From: Oenanthe sinensis
Lineage: Eukaryota; Streptophyta; Magnoliopsida; Apiales; Apiaceae
NCBI GenBank assembly: GCA_028671895.1
Contig: CM053794.1
Coordinates: 44,408,501 to 44,472,500 of the forward strand
Direction: 5' to 3'
Length of the DNA stretch: 64,000 nucleotides
Within the stretch, counting starts at the first letter, position 1. Every line of letters starts with the position of its first letter. The notes under the pieces are model-generated. The model was given only the letters and a program-made list of their open reading frames with translations. It was not told the origin of the DNA and did not search any database. Positions 1 to 10,955 of this stretch are shown piece after piece. Position numbers and translations under genes: made by a program.

Positions 1-384
1 TACGAAGTGCTTAAACACGCTGACGCGCGCACGTTAGGCTCCGCCGCGTGTGTCAACAAGCAGTGGCACAAGACGGCGCTAGATGAGCGTCTGTGGGAGC
101 TTATTTGTACTAAACAGTGGGCTAATATCGGGTGCGGTAAGCAACAGCTCCGTTCTGTGGTCCTCGCTCTCGGTGGCTTTCGTAGACTCCACGCTCTTTA
201 TCTCTGGCCAATCGCTAAGCCGCAAGTTGCTGAGGCGACGACCTCGGCGTGGCCGTGTCTTCCACGGCCGGTGTCGTCAACATCAACGACGACTCGGTGG
301 GGAAAAGATGAGGTTCATTTGTCGCTGTCGTTGTTATCGATTCGGTACTATGAGAAGATGAATTTTACTAGTAGAGGCAAATGA
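1..384 (+). CDS. SLY1: F-box protein SLY1/GID2, 3' part (5' end outside window)
   Basis: The frame is open from base 1 and ends at TGA 382-384, giving 127 codons of the C-terminal part. The peptide starts within the F-box (YEVLKHADARTL, then CVNKQWHKTALDERLWELIC). It continues with the family-diagnostic blocks QLRSVVLALGGFRRLHALYL and SLLSIRYYEKMNF near the C-terminus, as in Arabidopsis SLEEPY1 and rice GID2. In that family the protein is the substrate-recognition subunit of an SCF E3 ligase that ubiquitinates DELLA repressors when gibberellin is bound by GID1, in the nucleus. SLY1 proteins are about 150-200 residues, so roughly the first 40-70 residues lie upstream of the window. A Ser/Thr-rich insert lies between the GFRRLH block and the GKDE block. 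SNEEZY-type paralogs are the main alternative; the C-terminal block favours SLY1/GID2. Confidence 0.9.
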   Translation, partial: YEVLKHADARTLGSAACVNKQWHKTALDERLWELICTKQWANIGCGKQQLRSVVLALGGFRRLHALYLWPIAKPQVAEATTSAWPCLPRPVSSTSTTTRWGKDEVHLSLSLLSIRYYEKMNFTSRGK

Positions 385-1210
385 AATGAAATTAGCGTGA
401 TTTCAATTAATCATTTTCGGTTTGTTTGAATTTCAATTTGCGGTGTTGTATTAGTTATATATAAATATTAGTTGTATGTATGTATGTATTTGATATGGAG
501 GAAGCAGCATGAGCAATGTATTTGTGTGATCAGATCTATCTATCTAATCTCTGTTGTTGGTAGTGTTTTAATATTACTATTATATCTATCCGTTGGTTAT
601 GAAATTTCTGCTTCTTGATGTCATATGCCTTTTCTGTAATTTTATTATAGGTTACAGCTATGAAGTATCGTTTCGACTCGTGTCCTAGCTCATCGAAGAG
701 CTTAGATTTATCTCAGTGTTTTTTGTCATCTATTTTTAAGCTTTTCTTGAATTAGTTTATAATTTTAGCGTAAGAATAATTTAGCAGAAAGATATCAAGA
801 ACAAATACTGTATGGTGTATAAAACTCGTGAAATTATAAATCGATTCTTTTCAAGAATTTAAAAAAGGTTGACAGTTGAGTGTGAAACATGTACGTTTCT
901 GGGGGGAGGATGGATTGTAGGAGTAAATTAGAAAAGAAGCGTAATAGAAAGGGAGGTGAGTGTGAACATGTAATGGATGTGTGCATAGTGTTTTGGCATT
1001 TGCTTTGGTTGGGTATAACAGTGTTTTGGCATTTGCTTTGGCTATTGTATTGGGCAAAGAGCCATAAAAAAAGAGACAAGCCGGACAAATGGTGCTTGTT
1101 TTGTTAATGCTACAGTTTATCTTCTCCTTTGTTGTGACTTGCCAAGTGCCTACACAGATCCAAAGAATCGGATGAGAGTGCAATTTGTCACTCTCATTCT
1201 ATTTTGGCCA
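385..1210. other. 3' flank of the F-box gene, no further gene
   Basis: AT-rich 3' untranslated and intergenic DNA. A short direct repeat (21-base unit beginning GTGTTTTGGC at 988 and again at 1021, spacing 33 bp) is the only structure seen. The small open frames here (834-1183) show no family resemblance. Confidence 0.5.
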
Positions 1211-1414
1211 CGTTTGGCTTACATTTAAGTCAGCTTATAAGCTGAAAAAGTTGGTATATATGTACTTTTTCTGAAAATAAGTAACTTATTTTCAAATTTG
1301 GAAATAAGATTTGGTCTTAAATTTCTAAAATAAATATTAATTTTAAAAAAAAAATATGAAAATACTTTTTTAAAAAAAATAACTTATTATTTATAAGCTA
1401 AGCCAAACACCCCC
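1211..1414. mobile_element. MITE, family A, copy 1
   Basis: A 204-bp non-coding element with inverted termini: CGTTTGGCTTA at the left and, read inward from the right, GGGGTGTTTGGCTTAGC. The interior is TATAAGCTGAAAAAG followed by A/T-rich sequence with repeated AAGTAACTTATTTTC-like palindromes. It is nearly identical to the copy at 49781-49985, which implies recent movement. No clear target duplication was found, so the superfamily is left open (hAT-like is possible). Confidence 0.7.
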
Positions 1415-1620
1415 TTTGTCTTTTCAACTTGTACAGCTAAATCATGTATATTTTTGGCACTTGCTATTTTTTGTGTGTTTGGTTTATTTGCTATTTGTTA
1501 CAGACTTACAGTAAAGAGAAGAAATTTATTTAAATACCCTATTAAAATATTACGGTGTCTCGCAGAGATTATAAATTCGTATATTTACGATAATCTTTAA
1601 CATATATATATATATATATA

Positions 1621-2430
1621 CTAGCTTTTATCCCGTGCGATGCACGGATAAATTTTTTTAGTTTTTTAATATTTTATAATGATTTGAATTTATTTGTATT
1701 TGTATAATAATAATTTAAATTTTATTTAATATTATATGTATATATTTTTATATAATTTATTTGTATTTATATTTTAAGATGATAATTTTTGTTTGTTTTG
1801 TATAGAGATGTATTTTACTTAGGAGATTAATGTGAGATATTTTAGTTAGAAGATTAATATGAGATTGTTTTTTAGTTAGAAGATTAATATTTTAAAATTA
1901 GGCCCAACAATTAATCAACTATCCGGCCCAAATATTGACCGACTACCAAACTTTCAATGTTATCATAAATTTCAATGATATATTAAATTAAAATTATAGG
2001 ATAAATTTTAATGATATATTAAATAAAAATTATAGGATAAGTAGGATTTGTAAAATAAAAATATAGAATATAATTTAAATATAATATAATATTATTCTAT
2101 CTCTGATGAGTTGTATAAAAAGAGGACTACTGGTGTTAGAGTTGTATGTACGACTATATTCTTTTAAAATTATATTTTATTAAAATTCAACGGTTAAAAT
2201 TGTTTCTATGGTTCACTTAAAATTGGACGGTCAAGATCTTTTCTATGATTCACCCAGTACCAAACCAACCGACGACCAAAACTTTTAATCTTTCGGCTTT
2301 AATATAGATAAGATTGTTTCTATGATTCATTTAAAATTGGACGGTCAAGATCTTTTTTATGGTTCACCCAGTACCAAACCAACCGACGACCAAAACTTTT
2401 AATCTTTCGGCTTTAATAATATAGTATAGA
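1621..2430 (-). mobile_element. Non-autonomous Helitron, both termini present
   Basis: Read on the minus strand, the element begins with TC (TCTATACTATATTATTAAAG, from 2430) preceded by A. It ends with CTAG (complement of 1621-1624) followed by T, which is the A^TC...CTAG^T arrangement of Helitrons. Just inside the 3' end is the expected GC-rich hairpin, CCGTGCATCGCACGG, 8 bp from CTAG. There is no target duplication, as expected, and no Rep/helicase coding sequence in the 810 bp. The 5' end carries a 114-bp tandem duplication (about 2199-2312 and 2313-2430), so an older internal TC-like end (TATATTAAAGCCG, complement near 2295-2307) sits behind the current one. Confidence 0.85.
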
Positions 2431-3297
2431 TATATATATAATTGTGACGTATAGCTGTCCTGTCCATAACAGGAGTGAGCCAACGGAGGATGAAGTCCAA
2501 TTAATATACCAAGGACTTTGGGCTCTATGCCAGCCCCTAAAATTTATTGCAATAACAAGACTAATTGTCTAGTGACATGCATGTAGCGTATACCATTACC
2601 CTGCACCAACAATCATTTTTATTTTATTATCGAAAAAAAGGTTTGAAAGATGTACACAAGTGCACCACTGAATAAGAAATTAGATATGAAGGAGTCTCAA
2701 TATTAAAATTCCTAATTACATTTAACTTTAGACCACTGCCCCACATGTATCCATTATCCAACATAAGCTCTATTTAGCTAGATTGTCTTCTTTTTTAGAA
2801 ATAAATATTTATTTTTCTAAAATAAAAAAACAAACATCCCCTAAATAAATAAGTATTTAATATTTTTAGCTAATTTATATAAGTATTCATGAAATATCAC
2901 TGGCACTGTCTTGTAAGAAGGATCGTTTTGTCCGGATAATATTAAATTTAATAATGAAGTAAATATTATTATGAAAATAAAATTTGTTAATATATATTAT
3001 TAATTTTAAATGTATAAGAAGTTTTGTTATTGTATTAGGTTGCTTTTATTTTAATCTCTTTATTATATTGTTAAGATGCCCTTATATTGTAATTAGTAAT
3101 AAGATTATTAAAATAAAATTTAAATTTTCTCTCTGTTTCAATAAAACAATATCAGAAAATTATAGCGATTTCTTTTCACATGACAAAACATAAATTATAA
3201 AATTCCGATTTATTAATTTAGAGTAAATTCCAATTCATTAATTTATATGTAAATCGAAAAAAAGAAGTCAGTATCTATAGGCACAGTCACAGATACG
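2431..3297. other. Gene-free AT-rich spacer
   Basis: No coding family recognised. 2760-2850 contains a degraded stretch resembling MITE family A (AGAAATAAATATTTATTTTTCT with a terminal AACATCCCC). The open frame at 2984-3193 is low complexity and is not considered a gene. Confidence 0.45.
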
Positions 3298-4110
3298 CAG
3301 TGGCGGACCTAACCTAAAATTTTAGTGAGGGCACTCATGAAGAGAAATGATGGGTTCTAATTTTTAATATTTTTATAATTAATAAATTTAATTTTTAATT
3401 GTAAATATTATATTTAAATATATAAATTTTCTTTCCAAATATATTTATATATAATTTTATAGTTATTTTATAAAATTGAGGATCGTCTATAAAATTATGA
3501 ATATATTTATAGATTTTTCACTTCATGAATTTCATAAACTTATAGATACACATGTAATATAATACTTACATTTTCAATATATAAGTAACTACAATATTGA
3601 AATTAATTTATTTTTAAAAAAAATAATAAAAAAGAGCTTATTTCATTCTAAACTACTTACTTTTATTATATTAAAATAATATTTTAATTTTCATTGATGT
3701 ATTTTTTTATAGTACAAATAGGCATGTTCATCTAATTTTTTTACTTGCAATAAGATTGTGTAATTCGATTTGAGGTCCCTGAAATTTTTTATTAATCACT
3801 TGTAAATTAATATATACATATATATATAACTTGTAACTTAGGGATAAAGATTTATAAAAATAAAATATTAATGCAATATATCATTTTTATATTATAAATA
3901 ATATATATTTATAATATAGAACTCCCGAATTTTTAAAAATATGATTATATTTTATTTAAAATTTAACTTTAACGTATTTTATTAAATAAGATTTTGTTGA
4001 TATTAAATTTAATGGGAATAATATATGGAATATAAAATAAATTTTACCTGAAAAAACTGAAAATTTCAATGGGGTCTTTCCCCGTTGTATTAGCGGTGCG
4101 TCCGCGCCTG
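3298..4110. mobile_element. Degraded hAT-type element
   Basis: The left end CAGTGGCGGACC and the right end, read inward as CAGGCGCGGACG, form imperfect terminal inverted repeats. The flanking octamers CAGATACG (3290-3297) and CACATACA (4111-4118) match at 6 of 8 positions, consistent with an eroded 8-bp hAT target duplication. The inside is over 80% A/T and non-coding. The terminal sequence resembles that of the better preserved element at 25054-25699. Confidence 0.55.
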
Positions 4111-5195
4111 CACATACATATTCACATTCATCGGAGGATATGAGAACGAAACATCTTGCGTTGCAACGGAAGACGGGACATTTGATTGTGCGAGTTTGTT
4201 CTTAGTTTAATTTAAAAAGTTGTCACTGGTATATTTAGAAAATGAATAACCTAAAAAACGCACTAGGGTTTAAGTAAACAAAAGAACACAAGCTATAATT
4301 AGTAAAAAAAGAACACAAACTATCATTCTTTTTATGTGCGCACAAAATATGTTATACACACATTAGTTTATCGGTTCTTATCTAGATTATAGTATAATAT
4401 GCATGAGCTCGGATCTTTCTATGAAGATATAGAGTATTAAATTCAGATTTCGTTACAAGAAGACAACATATAGATCAAAAGGAATATGATAAATTGATAA
4501 TCAGATATTTCCTCGAAAGAGAAATTATTTTTATGTGTTGAATTCATGTAGTGGGTTAGATGGATTTTGCGTTCACACTACACATTTGACCAAAACTTTC
4601 AATTTGGTCTCCTATTTGTGGGAGTATCTTTTTTAACATTATATATCTGATCTGTGCATGTGATTATTGACCATTCAAGGAAAATAAAAGTGTACTTGTA
4701 CATAACAAAAAATCACTAGTAGTTCGAAAGATTAAAAAAGTAGTGATTATCTAAATATATATATATATATATACATATTTTTAATAATGAAGATATATAG
4801 CATGTGAGAGCTAGGAAAAAGAGAGGAGATTATTTTCTATTAAGTTAATTTTCTTTTTTTTTAAAAGAAAATATATAGATATATGATAAATTTAATTTCA
4901 ACTATTTATTAACATCACATAAATCCTAGCCAAAACTAGCTAGTACTTGAATGTTCTAAAATGTCTGTCAGTTTAGTTACGATTCGGGACGTTCCATTTG
5001 GCCTTTATCAAATGTAGCAGTCTCCCACCCCAGTCCTGGTCAAACAACCTAAACGTCACCTGTTTGCATGCATGCACTAGCTTTATTTATCTATATATAC
5101 CTGAGCCTCATTGTTCTTTCACTTCAAACATTCTCGTCTGCTAAATACACTCATAAACCTCCATCGTTCAGCCTTAAACAAATTTTCAACTTACA
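4111..5195 (+). promoter_or_regulatory. Upstream region of the PIP precursor: W-boxes and TATA box
   Basis: Three W-box cores lie upstream of the peptide gene: TTGACC at 4586-4591 and 4667-4672, and its complement GGTCAA at 5039-5044. A TGACG core (complement, 5054-5058) follows. A TATA box (CTATATATAC, 5091-5100) lies about 95 bp before the ATG at 5196. W-boxes are WRKY binding sites and TGACG is bound by TGA bZIP factors; both are common in pathogen-induced promoters. Their activity here is inferred. Confidence 0.5.
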
Positions 5196-6062
5196 ATGAC
5201 TACTAAGTACCTCACCATCTTTCTTATTTTTCATCTAGTCACCTCGTTAAGTTACTTTAGTGAAGCCCGTCCTCTGATTGATTTCAAGTCAGAACAGAGT
5301 TATATGAATTCAGCGATTCAAGATATATTCAATGATTTCTATATTGCTGCAATGAAAACTGGAGGTCCCAGCCCTGGAGGAAAAGGACACAGTTCTCCTG
5401 CTAGTGTGGATTTTGGAGATATTAAAATCGCTCCTGGAGGCAAGGGACATGGATCCATAGACTCTGAGATTGTCGAAGAAATGAAGAATTCGGGACCATC
5501 TGCGGGAGGGAAGGGACATGGACTTGTCAATTCAGAAATTACTGAAGAAATCAAAAATTCTGGACCATCTGACGAAGGGAAAGGACATGCATTCGTAAAC
5601 GCAAAAATTACAGAAGAAATGAAGAATTCTGGTCCGTCTGCTAGAGGTAAAGGACATGCATTTGCAGATGCACACATTACAGAAGAAATGAAGAAATCTG
5701 GACCATCCGGCCAAGGGAAAGGACATGCCTTTGTGAATGCACAAATTACAGAAGAGATGAAGAATTCTGGACCTTCCGGCGAAGGGAAAGGACATGCATT
5801 TGTAAATGCACAAATTACAGAAGAAATGAAGAATTCTGGGCCAGCTGCAGGAGGGAAAGGACATGAATTCGTAAATGCTGAAGTTACAGAAGAAATGAAA
5901 ATTTCTGGACCATCTGCTGGAGGGAAGGGCCATGAGTTCTCAAATTCTGAAATAGAAGATGTTAAGGATTCTGGACCTTCTGCCGGCGGAAAGGGTCATG
6001 AATTTAAGACTTTGGGAGAGGAGAACAATGCTGGACCATCTGCTAGAGGAAGAGGACACTAA
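5196..6062 (+). CDS. Multi-motif PAMP-induced peptide (PIP/PIPL) precursor
   Basis: An intronless 288-residue secreted precursor. Residues 1-24 are a signal peptide (hydrophobic YLTIFLIFHLVTSLSY, likely cut near FSEA/RPL). Ten copies of a motif of the form xGP(S/A)xxGKGH or GRGH begin near residues 56, 99, 122, 145, 168, 191, 214, 237, 259 and 279. One degenerate copy (APGGKGH) is near 79. Copies 99-237 are spaced exactly 23 residues (69 bp) apart and share the linker ITEEMKNSGPS. The last copy, AGPSARGRGH, is the extreme C-terminus. SGPS plus GxGH is the signature of the PIP/PIPL family, secreted peptides sensed in Arabidopsis by the receptor kinase RLK7 to amplify immunity. Known precursors usually carry one or two motifs, so this is an expanded form. 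CEP or IDA-like peptides are less good matches because they lack this exact SGPS/GKGH arrangement. Confidence 0.85.
   Translation: MTTKYLTIFLIFHLVTSLSYFSEARPLIDFKSEQSYMNSAIQDIFNDFYIAAMKTGGPSPGGKGHSSPASVDFGDIKIAPGGKGHGSIDSEIVEEMKNSGPSAGGKGHGLVNSEITEEIKNSGPSDEGKGHAFVNAKITEEMKNSGPSARGKGHAFADAHITEEMKKSGPSGQGKGHAFVNAQITEEMKNSGPSGEGKGHAFVNAQITEEMKNSGPAAGGKGHEFVNAEVTEEMKISGPSAGGKGHEFSNSEIEDVKDSGPSAGGKGHEFKTLGEENNAGPSARGRGH
5490..6058 (+). repeat. Coding minisatellite of 69-bp units in the PIP precursor
   Basis: The six intervals between motifs 99 and 237 are all 23 codons long; the last two shorten to 22 and 20. The units differ mainly at two residues inside the motif (AG, DE, AR, GQ, GE, AG) and in the linker (AFVNAQ, AFADAH, EFVNAE). 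This pattern fits unequal crossing-over followed by divergence. Confidence 0.8.
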
Positions 6063-6852
6063 TAAGTTGTGCTCATTGCTGCTAGTGCTAGGCATACATG
6101 TTTTTGGGTGTTTAATTATTTATTAATTCTTTGTAACTAGTTATTGGTTTATTATTATTTTTTTAAATCTAATTACTTTGTTAATCAACTGTAGGTTATA
6201 TAACCTGTTTCACTTCCTCTGTAGTCTGATCCTTGAGTTCTTCCTGCTTCCTTTGTGATATGTAACTATGCATAATCTAATGCTTGTCTACTCAATATTT
6301 TTGTACTGTTTACTTTTCTAGCTCTACTAATTAATTAATCAGCTGTAATGTTCATTTATAGAAAGCATAATTATATGTAGTACTAGAGTACTTTTTCATG
6401 ATCTCTGTTAAATATTTTTTACTGATATACATCAAACATATTAAACTGATGATATTTTTTGGAATGGTAAATGTTACCAAGTGATGAGAGTTATTTTCTA
6501 AATTGCAATGTTATAAATGCATGAAAACATTATAAACAACAAAAAACACTACCCAATAAACCGGAATACCATTTATTTTATACATAGAGAGCCAACCAAC
6601 CATACATAGCTAACCACAGAGTCTAATTATATCAAAAACATATTTGTCTTCATCTTCCCTCTCTCTGTTTCCAACTTCATTGTTTGTTAACTTAAATTTT
6701 ATGAACTTTATTGCCAATATATTGGTCCTGTTTTGGGTAGGATTAAAAGCTGGCCCTGGCAACCGGAGGACCTGAGGCTGTGTCACATGCCGGCCGTCGT
6801 ATTCCGGAGACTAAAAATAGATAAAAATATTATATATCAGTGAAAATACAGA
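6063..6852. other. Spacer between PIP precursor and CHX
   Basis: It holds the 3' untranslated region of the peptide gene and the 5' flank of the exchanger gene. No repeat termini or further genes were seen. Confidence 0.5.
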
Positions 6853-9804
6853 ATGGATGATCAGAGTCATTCAATAGATTCTGTAAACAGAACAATTGTA
6901 TGTTTTTCAGAAACAATTTACAGGACAAATGGTGTATGGGAAGGGCCTAATCCATTGTCTCCAATTGTACCTATCTTCGTCTTTCAGTTACCTCTTTGTA
7001 TATTCGCCACTCGCGTTGTCCAGCTTCTGTTAAAGAATTTACACATGCCCTCCTTCATTGGCGAACTCATTGTATGTAAATTTCCTTTTCTCTTGGTATC
7101 TCGCTATGTACCTTTATTTGTAACAATTTATACGTGATGAATCCATTAGCTTGCAAATATGCAACTCTGCATGCTTGCAGAGGGGGGATTCATATCTGAG
7201 TCGGAATTCTATCGAAATGTTAAGTGCCATTGGTCATTAGAAACATAAATGTATCTTTGTCAAAAATGTTTTATGTATGTGTGTTAAATATATGTTTTCT
7301 TAAGCAGTTTACGTTTGTGCAGGGAGGTATAATTATAGGACCAACATTCTTCGGGAAACTATTCCCAATATACTACAAATGGTATTTTCCAGCCTATGCT
7401 TTCATAGTGCTAGAGCCAATGGCACACTTTGCTCTAATTTACTACGCATTCATCATGGGGCTACGGATGGACATCGTAACGATACGCAGGACAGCAACTA
7501 GGGCTGTTGGCATTGCTATATCAGGCACTATCATCCCTTTTTTGCTAGGAACAGGCTTTTTTTTCATGATCTCAAACGATCAAAAGCCCTCAACTGGTTG
7601 CCTTTTCTGGGGCTTTGCACTCTGTGTCTCTGGCTACTCGTCACTTGCTCAGATAATTGAGAAGCAATCACTTGTGCACACAGAGATTGGAAAATTAGCC
7701 CTATCTTCTAGCCACGTTAGCGAGATCATTTCCTGGGGTCTTCTTACTATCGGACTAGCTATCGCAAACACTCAAGCTGGATTCTTTGTCGCAATTATAT
7801 TATCCGGTATATATGTTTCCTTATGTTTTTATGCTGTCCGTCCAGCTCTGGCGTGGATCATTCGTCACACAGCAGCGGGACAAGGATACAGTGAATTTTA
7901 TCTTTGTTCTGTTCTGAGTGGGATGGCGTTGAGTGGCGTAATTACAGATGCCATAGGTACACATCCTATGATCGGAGCGTTTGTGTTTGGCCTAATTATA
8001 CCCGATGAAGTGCTACAATCTACTTTGGTAGAGAGGATAGAGGACTTTATTATGGGGATTATGATGCCAGCATTTTTCACAGTTTGTGGAATTAGAACAA
8101 ACTTAGCTTCTTTGACAATAAATAATGTATCATGGATGATAGTTGCAGTTGTTATATTTCTACTTTCTGCAACAAAGATTATTAGCACTTTTGTTGCCTC
8201 TTTTTTCACCAATCTGACAGCTAAAGAAGCCGCAACTGTTGGAGTATTGACAAACACCAAGAGTATCCTGGCCTTGATCATTCTTGAAATTGCCCAAGAG
8301 CACGGGGTACTCTCACAATCTCTTAATACCTCTCACACACAACACAACCTCTTGTATATCTTCACAAACTGTGGGTTCCAGTTATCTATCTATTTTTTTT
8401 GATCCTTAGAACTTTTAATTGCGATCAATTCTATAAATTTTCTTTTGTATCAAGTGAAATTAAATGTTAACACGAGTGTTCATCAATGTATGTTTTATCC
8501 AGGCTTTAAACACCCAAGAATTTACAATGATAGTGGTTTCGATTATAATAATGACTATGGTTGTTCCCCCACTGACAATGGTTTATCATCCGGTTGATAA
8601 TGTGTTGCCATACAAGCGGCGGACAATTGAGAAATCAAAAGCAGACGAAGAGCTCCGAATACTTGCGTGTATTTATGATATGCGCAATGTTCCCTCCGTC
8701 ATCAACCTCCTTGAAGCTTCTTATGCAAGCCAAAGCTCACCCATAAGCGTCTTTGCCCTCCACCTTGTAGAGCTTATTGGCAGGGCAACCGCCATGATTG
8801 TTGTCCACACCACCCGCAAAGCAGGTTCCAAACACCTTACACAAGCAGAAGCCCAAACAGAACAAATCATCAGTGCTTTTGACAATTACGAGCTTCGTTG
8901 CAATGGTGTCATGGTCCAGACACTCACCGCAAGATCTGCCTTCCCCAGCATGGACGAAGATATTTGTGGTATAGCAAAAAATAGACGTGCAGCTTTTATT
9001 ATCTTACCATTTCATAGACAACAAGCACATGATGGGGAAATGGAAGACATCAATCCTTCCATCCGAAATGTAAATGAAAATGTCTTAGTAAACGCACCAT
9101 GTTCGGTAGGTATACTCATAGACCGTCGAATGCCTGATTCTTTTGAGTTTCCACGTCGTGTTGCTGTGTTATTCTTCGGTGGCCCTGATGACAGAGAAGC
9201 ATTAGCATATGCATGGAGAATGTCTGAACATGAAAATGTGATCCTAAAAGTTGTTAAGCTTGTACCAGCAAAGACTGTTGCACCGTCAGATCCAATGGAT
9301 TTCATGGGCGCAGGCAATGCCACCGTGGCTGTGCCTATAGATGCAGAGAAAGAGAAAATGTTAGATGACGAATGTATAAACAAGTTCAATATAAATACAG
9401 TGAATGGAAAATCGGTAGTATTTCAAGAATTGGTGCTAAATGATGAAGAAGAGACTATAAGAACTATCAAAGGAATGGATGGCAATCATGATCTTTTCAT
9501 AGTAGGTAAAGGACGAGGAGCGGTATCACCTCTAACTGCCGGACTGGCTGATTGGTGTGACTGTCCTGAGCTTGGGCCTATTGGAGATCTCTTTGCAACT
9601 TCTGAGTTTTCTTCTTCATTTTCTGTGCTAGTAATGCAGCAGTATATTAAAAGTGCAGAAAGCAAAGAAGATTCAGAGCTTGCTGCCGAATCATTTGCGA
9701 GACAGGAATCAGAACAGATTCAGTGGAGATCATCAAACGTAGTAAGTGAAGACGTATTTGGATCCTTTGATAGTAAAGATCACAAGTTTAGTCATGAAAG
9801 TTAA
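6853..9804 (+). CDS. Cation/H+ antiporter, CHX family (CPA2)
   Basis: Three exons, 6853-7071, 7323-8306 and 8503-9804, all joined in phase 0 with GT/AG borders. They encode 834 residues, close to the usual CHX size of about 800. The N-terminal half is a multi-span Na+/H+ exchanger domain: NGVWEGPNPL near residue 37, GELI/GGIIIGP across the first junction, and TDAIGTHPMIGAFVFGLIIP later. The second half is the soluble, USP-like cytosolic tail from the LNTQEF segment on, containing LRILACIYDMRNVPSVINLL. The family exchanges K+ or Na+ for H+ in endomembranes and plasma membrane and affects pH and K+ balance. The usual Asn-Asp pair of the transport core is replaced by Ser-Glu (residues 206-207, HVSEIISW), and the usual AFPVLAR stretch reads GYSSLAQ. 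The clade within CHX is not determined. Confidence 0.88.
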
Positions 9805-10955
9805 TCTAGATTTTGCCACAACTCCAATACAAAAAATTTCATGCAGTGTAAAGTATATGCAGATTTCAAATTGTGTATGAAGGTATCTTTAGCATGTAAT
9901 TAAATGTATCATGTAGTGGAATTAAGATTTAAGTGTAATCTTTTTCTGATGAAAACTCAGCTATCCCTGCTGCCTTATCTAATCCTCTCTTAATACAAGG
10001 CTATATACACCGGACATGCTTAATTGTCTCGAATATTATTCAAGACTATTACTGAAGAACACTCATGGCCTGATCCCACCACCTGCATGCATATCATAAG
10101 TAGTTAACTAATCAGAACTCTGATGATGTTGTCACAGCATTATAACATTATTTACCATAAAACTTCTTCCTGTGTGGTCTTGTCTTTATATCCGAGTCTG
10201 TTTGTAAGGAAACTGGAGAGGTGTGTTCAGATGTATAATGTATTTGCAATGCATGTTGCATTGTATATCAGTGCGCATGAGGATTCAACCAGAGTCTCTG
10301 CAAATACTAGTCTGATAGTACTAAAATATATTGCAGCAAATGGACTTGGAAATAAATTTATACTTCCTGCTATGCACTGGATTTTTGGGCAGACACTGAG
10401 ACCATCTCAGTAGGAAATGCTCTGAGCTCATTGTCACACTTTCTTAATAAAATAACAGTTTCATACACACTAGCTTGTAGTATATAGTTGTGCTGATGGA
10501 GATGTTTAGAGCATTATTACAATTTAAAGCAGTAGGTCGTTCTGTCGTATTCTGTATTTATTTTCGGGATCCCAGGATTTGCTAGATTAAATTTTAGAAT
10601 TTGGACCATAAATTGAGGTGGACCATAGGACTTGAGTAGACTTTCTAAATTGCAGTATATATTGACGGAGAGAAAAGGTAATTAGACTTATTCAATAAAA
10701 GGCTTTGATTGGCTCGAATAAAAGTCAAGGTGTATGGGTTAGTATCTTCCAGCTTCTTCTTTGTCGGGGTTTTAACCTCTACATTTTTTTTTCTTTTGGT
10801 TTGATCTTGATGAAATTAAAAATAGTGTCAGACAAACAATAATAACATTTTCTGTATGACATCCTTCATTACAAGGGTTGATCGCTGCACAGAATTCTCG
10901 CAAACGATTAAAGCTCCTATGCATGTTACATTCTCAGTGAATATCGTTTCGAATT
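9805..10955. other. Spacer between CHX and first lectin receptor kinase
   Basis: 3' flank of CHX and 5' flank of the kinase gene. The open frame at 10123-10413 has no recognisable family and is probably chance. No clear TATA box was found directly before 10956. Confidence 0.45.

Noticed and set aside
5310..5933. Minus-strand Cys/Pro-rich frames opposite the PIP precursor
   Set aside because: Produced by the reverse complement of the repeat; no start context or family.
10123..10413. 96-codon frame between CHX and RLK-1
   Set aside because: No family resemblance, not near any promoter, ordinary intergenic base composition.
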